From Anaeromonas frigoriresistens (GTDB lineage Bacteria; Bacillota; Clostridia; Tissierellales; SIT17): 64,000 nucleotides of DNA. The notes under the pieces are model-generated. The model did no database searches. It was not told the origin of the DNA and was given only the letters and a program-made list of their open reading frames with translations. A program made the position numbers and the translations under genes. The stretch is taken from NCBI RefSeq assembly GCF_016820655.1, contig NZ_WSFT01000053.1, positions 186,001 to 250,000 on the forward strand, given 5' to 3'. This document shows positions 63,802 to 64,000 of the stretch, piece after piece (the first letter of the stretch is position 1; each line of letters opens with the position of its first letter).

Positions 63802-64000
63802 ATGATGAGTTCAATGTATTCTGGAGTATCGGGTTTAAGAACCCACCAGAAAAAAATGGATGTTATAGGTAATAATATTGCTAATGTTAATACTTTAGGT
63901 TATAAAAAAGGACAAGTTACTTTTACAGAAGTTTTTAGTCAGACCATCCAAGGGGGAGGATCTCCTCAAGGAGGAAAAGGAGGAACTAATCCTCAACAAG
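63802..64000 (+). CDS. flgE: Flagellar hook protein FlgE (5' end only)
   Basis: The first 66 codons: SSMYSGVSGLRTHQKKMDVIGNNIANVNTLGYKKGQVTFTEVFSQTIQGGG is the hook/rod N-terminal helix with the N-N-I-A-N-V-N-T-x-G-Y motif. The gene continues beyond the window. AAGGAGG lies 9 bases before the first of two ATGs. The 75 bases between it and the previous gene hold no terminator, so it is in the same operon. Confidence 0.95.
   Translation, partial: MMSSMYSGVSGLRTHQKKMDVIGNNIANVNTLGYKKGQVTFTEVFSQTIQGGGSPQGGKGGTNPQQ

Overview
The window is a low-GC Firmicutes chromosome segment, most likely from a motile anaerobic clostridium (Clostridia/Tissierellia). The evidence is the very AT-rich sequence, strong AGGAGG ribosome binding sites, frequent TTG and GTG starts, and the Bacillus/Clostridium gene order ylxM-ffh-rpsP-khpA-rimM-trmD-rplS-rbgA-rnhB-yraN-comM-dprA-topA-hslV-hslU running into the fla operon. 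No species can be named from the sequence alone.

Layout: (1) 1-9.8 kb holds host housekeeping genes for protein targeting, ribosomal proteins, ribosome and tRNA maturation, RNase HII, an FlhB-like peptide and YraN, then a convergent membrane protein, a RibD-like reductase and the 5' part of comM. (2) 9,805-47,785 is an integrated element of about 38 kb that cuts comM inside the codons for its Walker A loop. A 15-bp direct repeat marks both ends, and a large serine integrase lies 20 bp from the right end. (3) 47.8-53.9 kb holds the 3' part of comM, then dprA, topA and hslVU. (4) 54.1-64 kb holds the flagellar basal-body and export operon flgB-flgC-fliE-fliF-fliG-fliH-fliI-fliJ-motE-like-fliK-flgD-(small regulator)-flgE, cut by the window edge.

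The element is a mosaic. Its left arm looks plasmid- and early-phage-like: a winged-helix replication-type protein, two XRE repressors, a ParM-like actin with its small partner, an FtsK/HerA-type translocase with a Replic_Relax-like protein, and an 1,129-residue RNA polymerase of the two-barrel QDE-1/YonO class. The middle holds a structure-rich non-coding stretch: two related GC-rich stem-loops, a decayed GIY-YIG homing endonuclease, and a tandem array of pseudoknot-plus-hairpin units with covarying stems. Many small hypothetical genes follow, with a tail-tip-like protein, an NDT/TIR-like protein, an Ntn-hydrolase-like protein and a GIY-YIG/DnaB-like fusion. The right arm is an HK97-type morphogenesis module: HNH, terminase, portal, protease, capsid, connectors, tail tube, frameshifted tail chaperone and tape measure. 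It stops abruptly: I see no baseplate, receptor-binding, holin or endolysin genes after the tape measure. A LexA-box-controlled small gene, a lipoprotein and the integrase close the element.

How it may work: precise excision would rebuild an intact comM reading frame of about 510 codons. The ParM/ParR pair could keep an excised circle segregating, and the phage RNA polymerase could transcribe late genes through the several terminators inside the morphogenesis operon. These are inferences. The most unusual items are the RNA polymerase, the tandem structured-RNA array, the twin GC-rich stem-loops and the comM switch.
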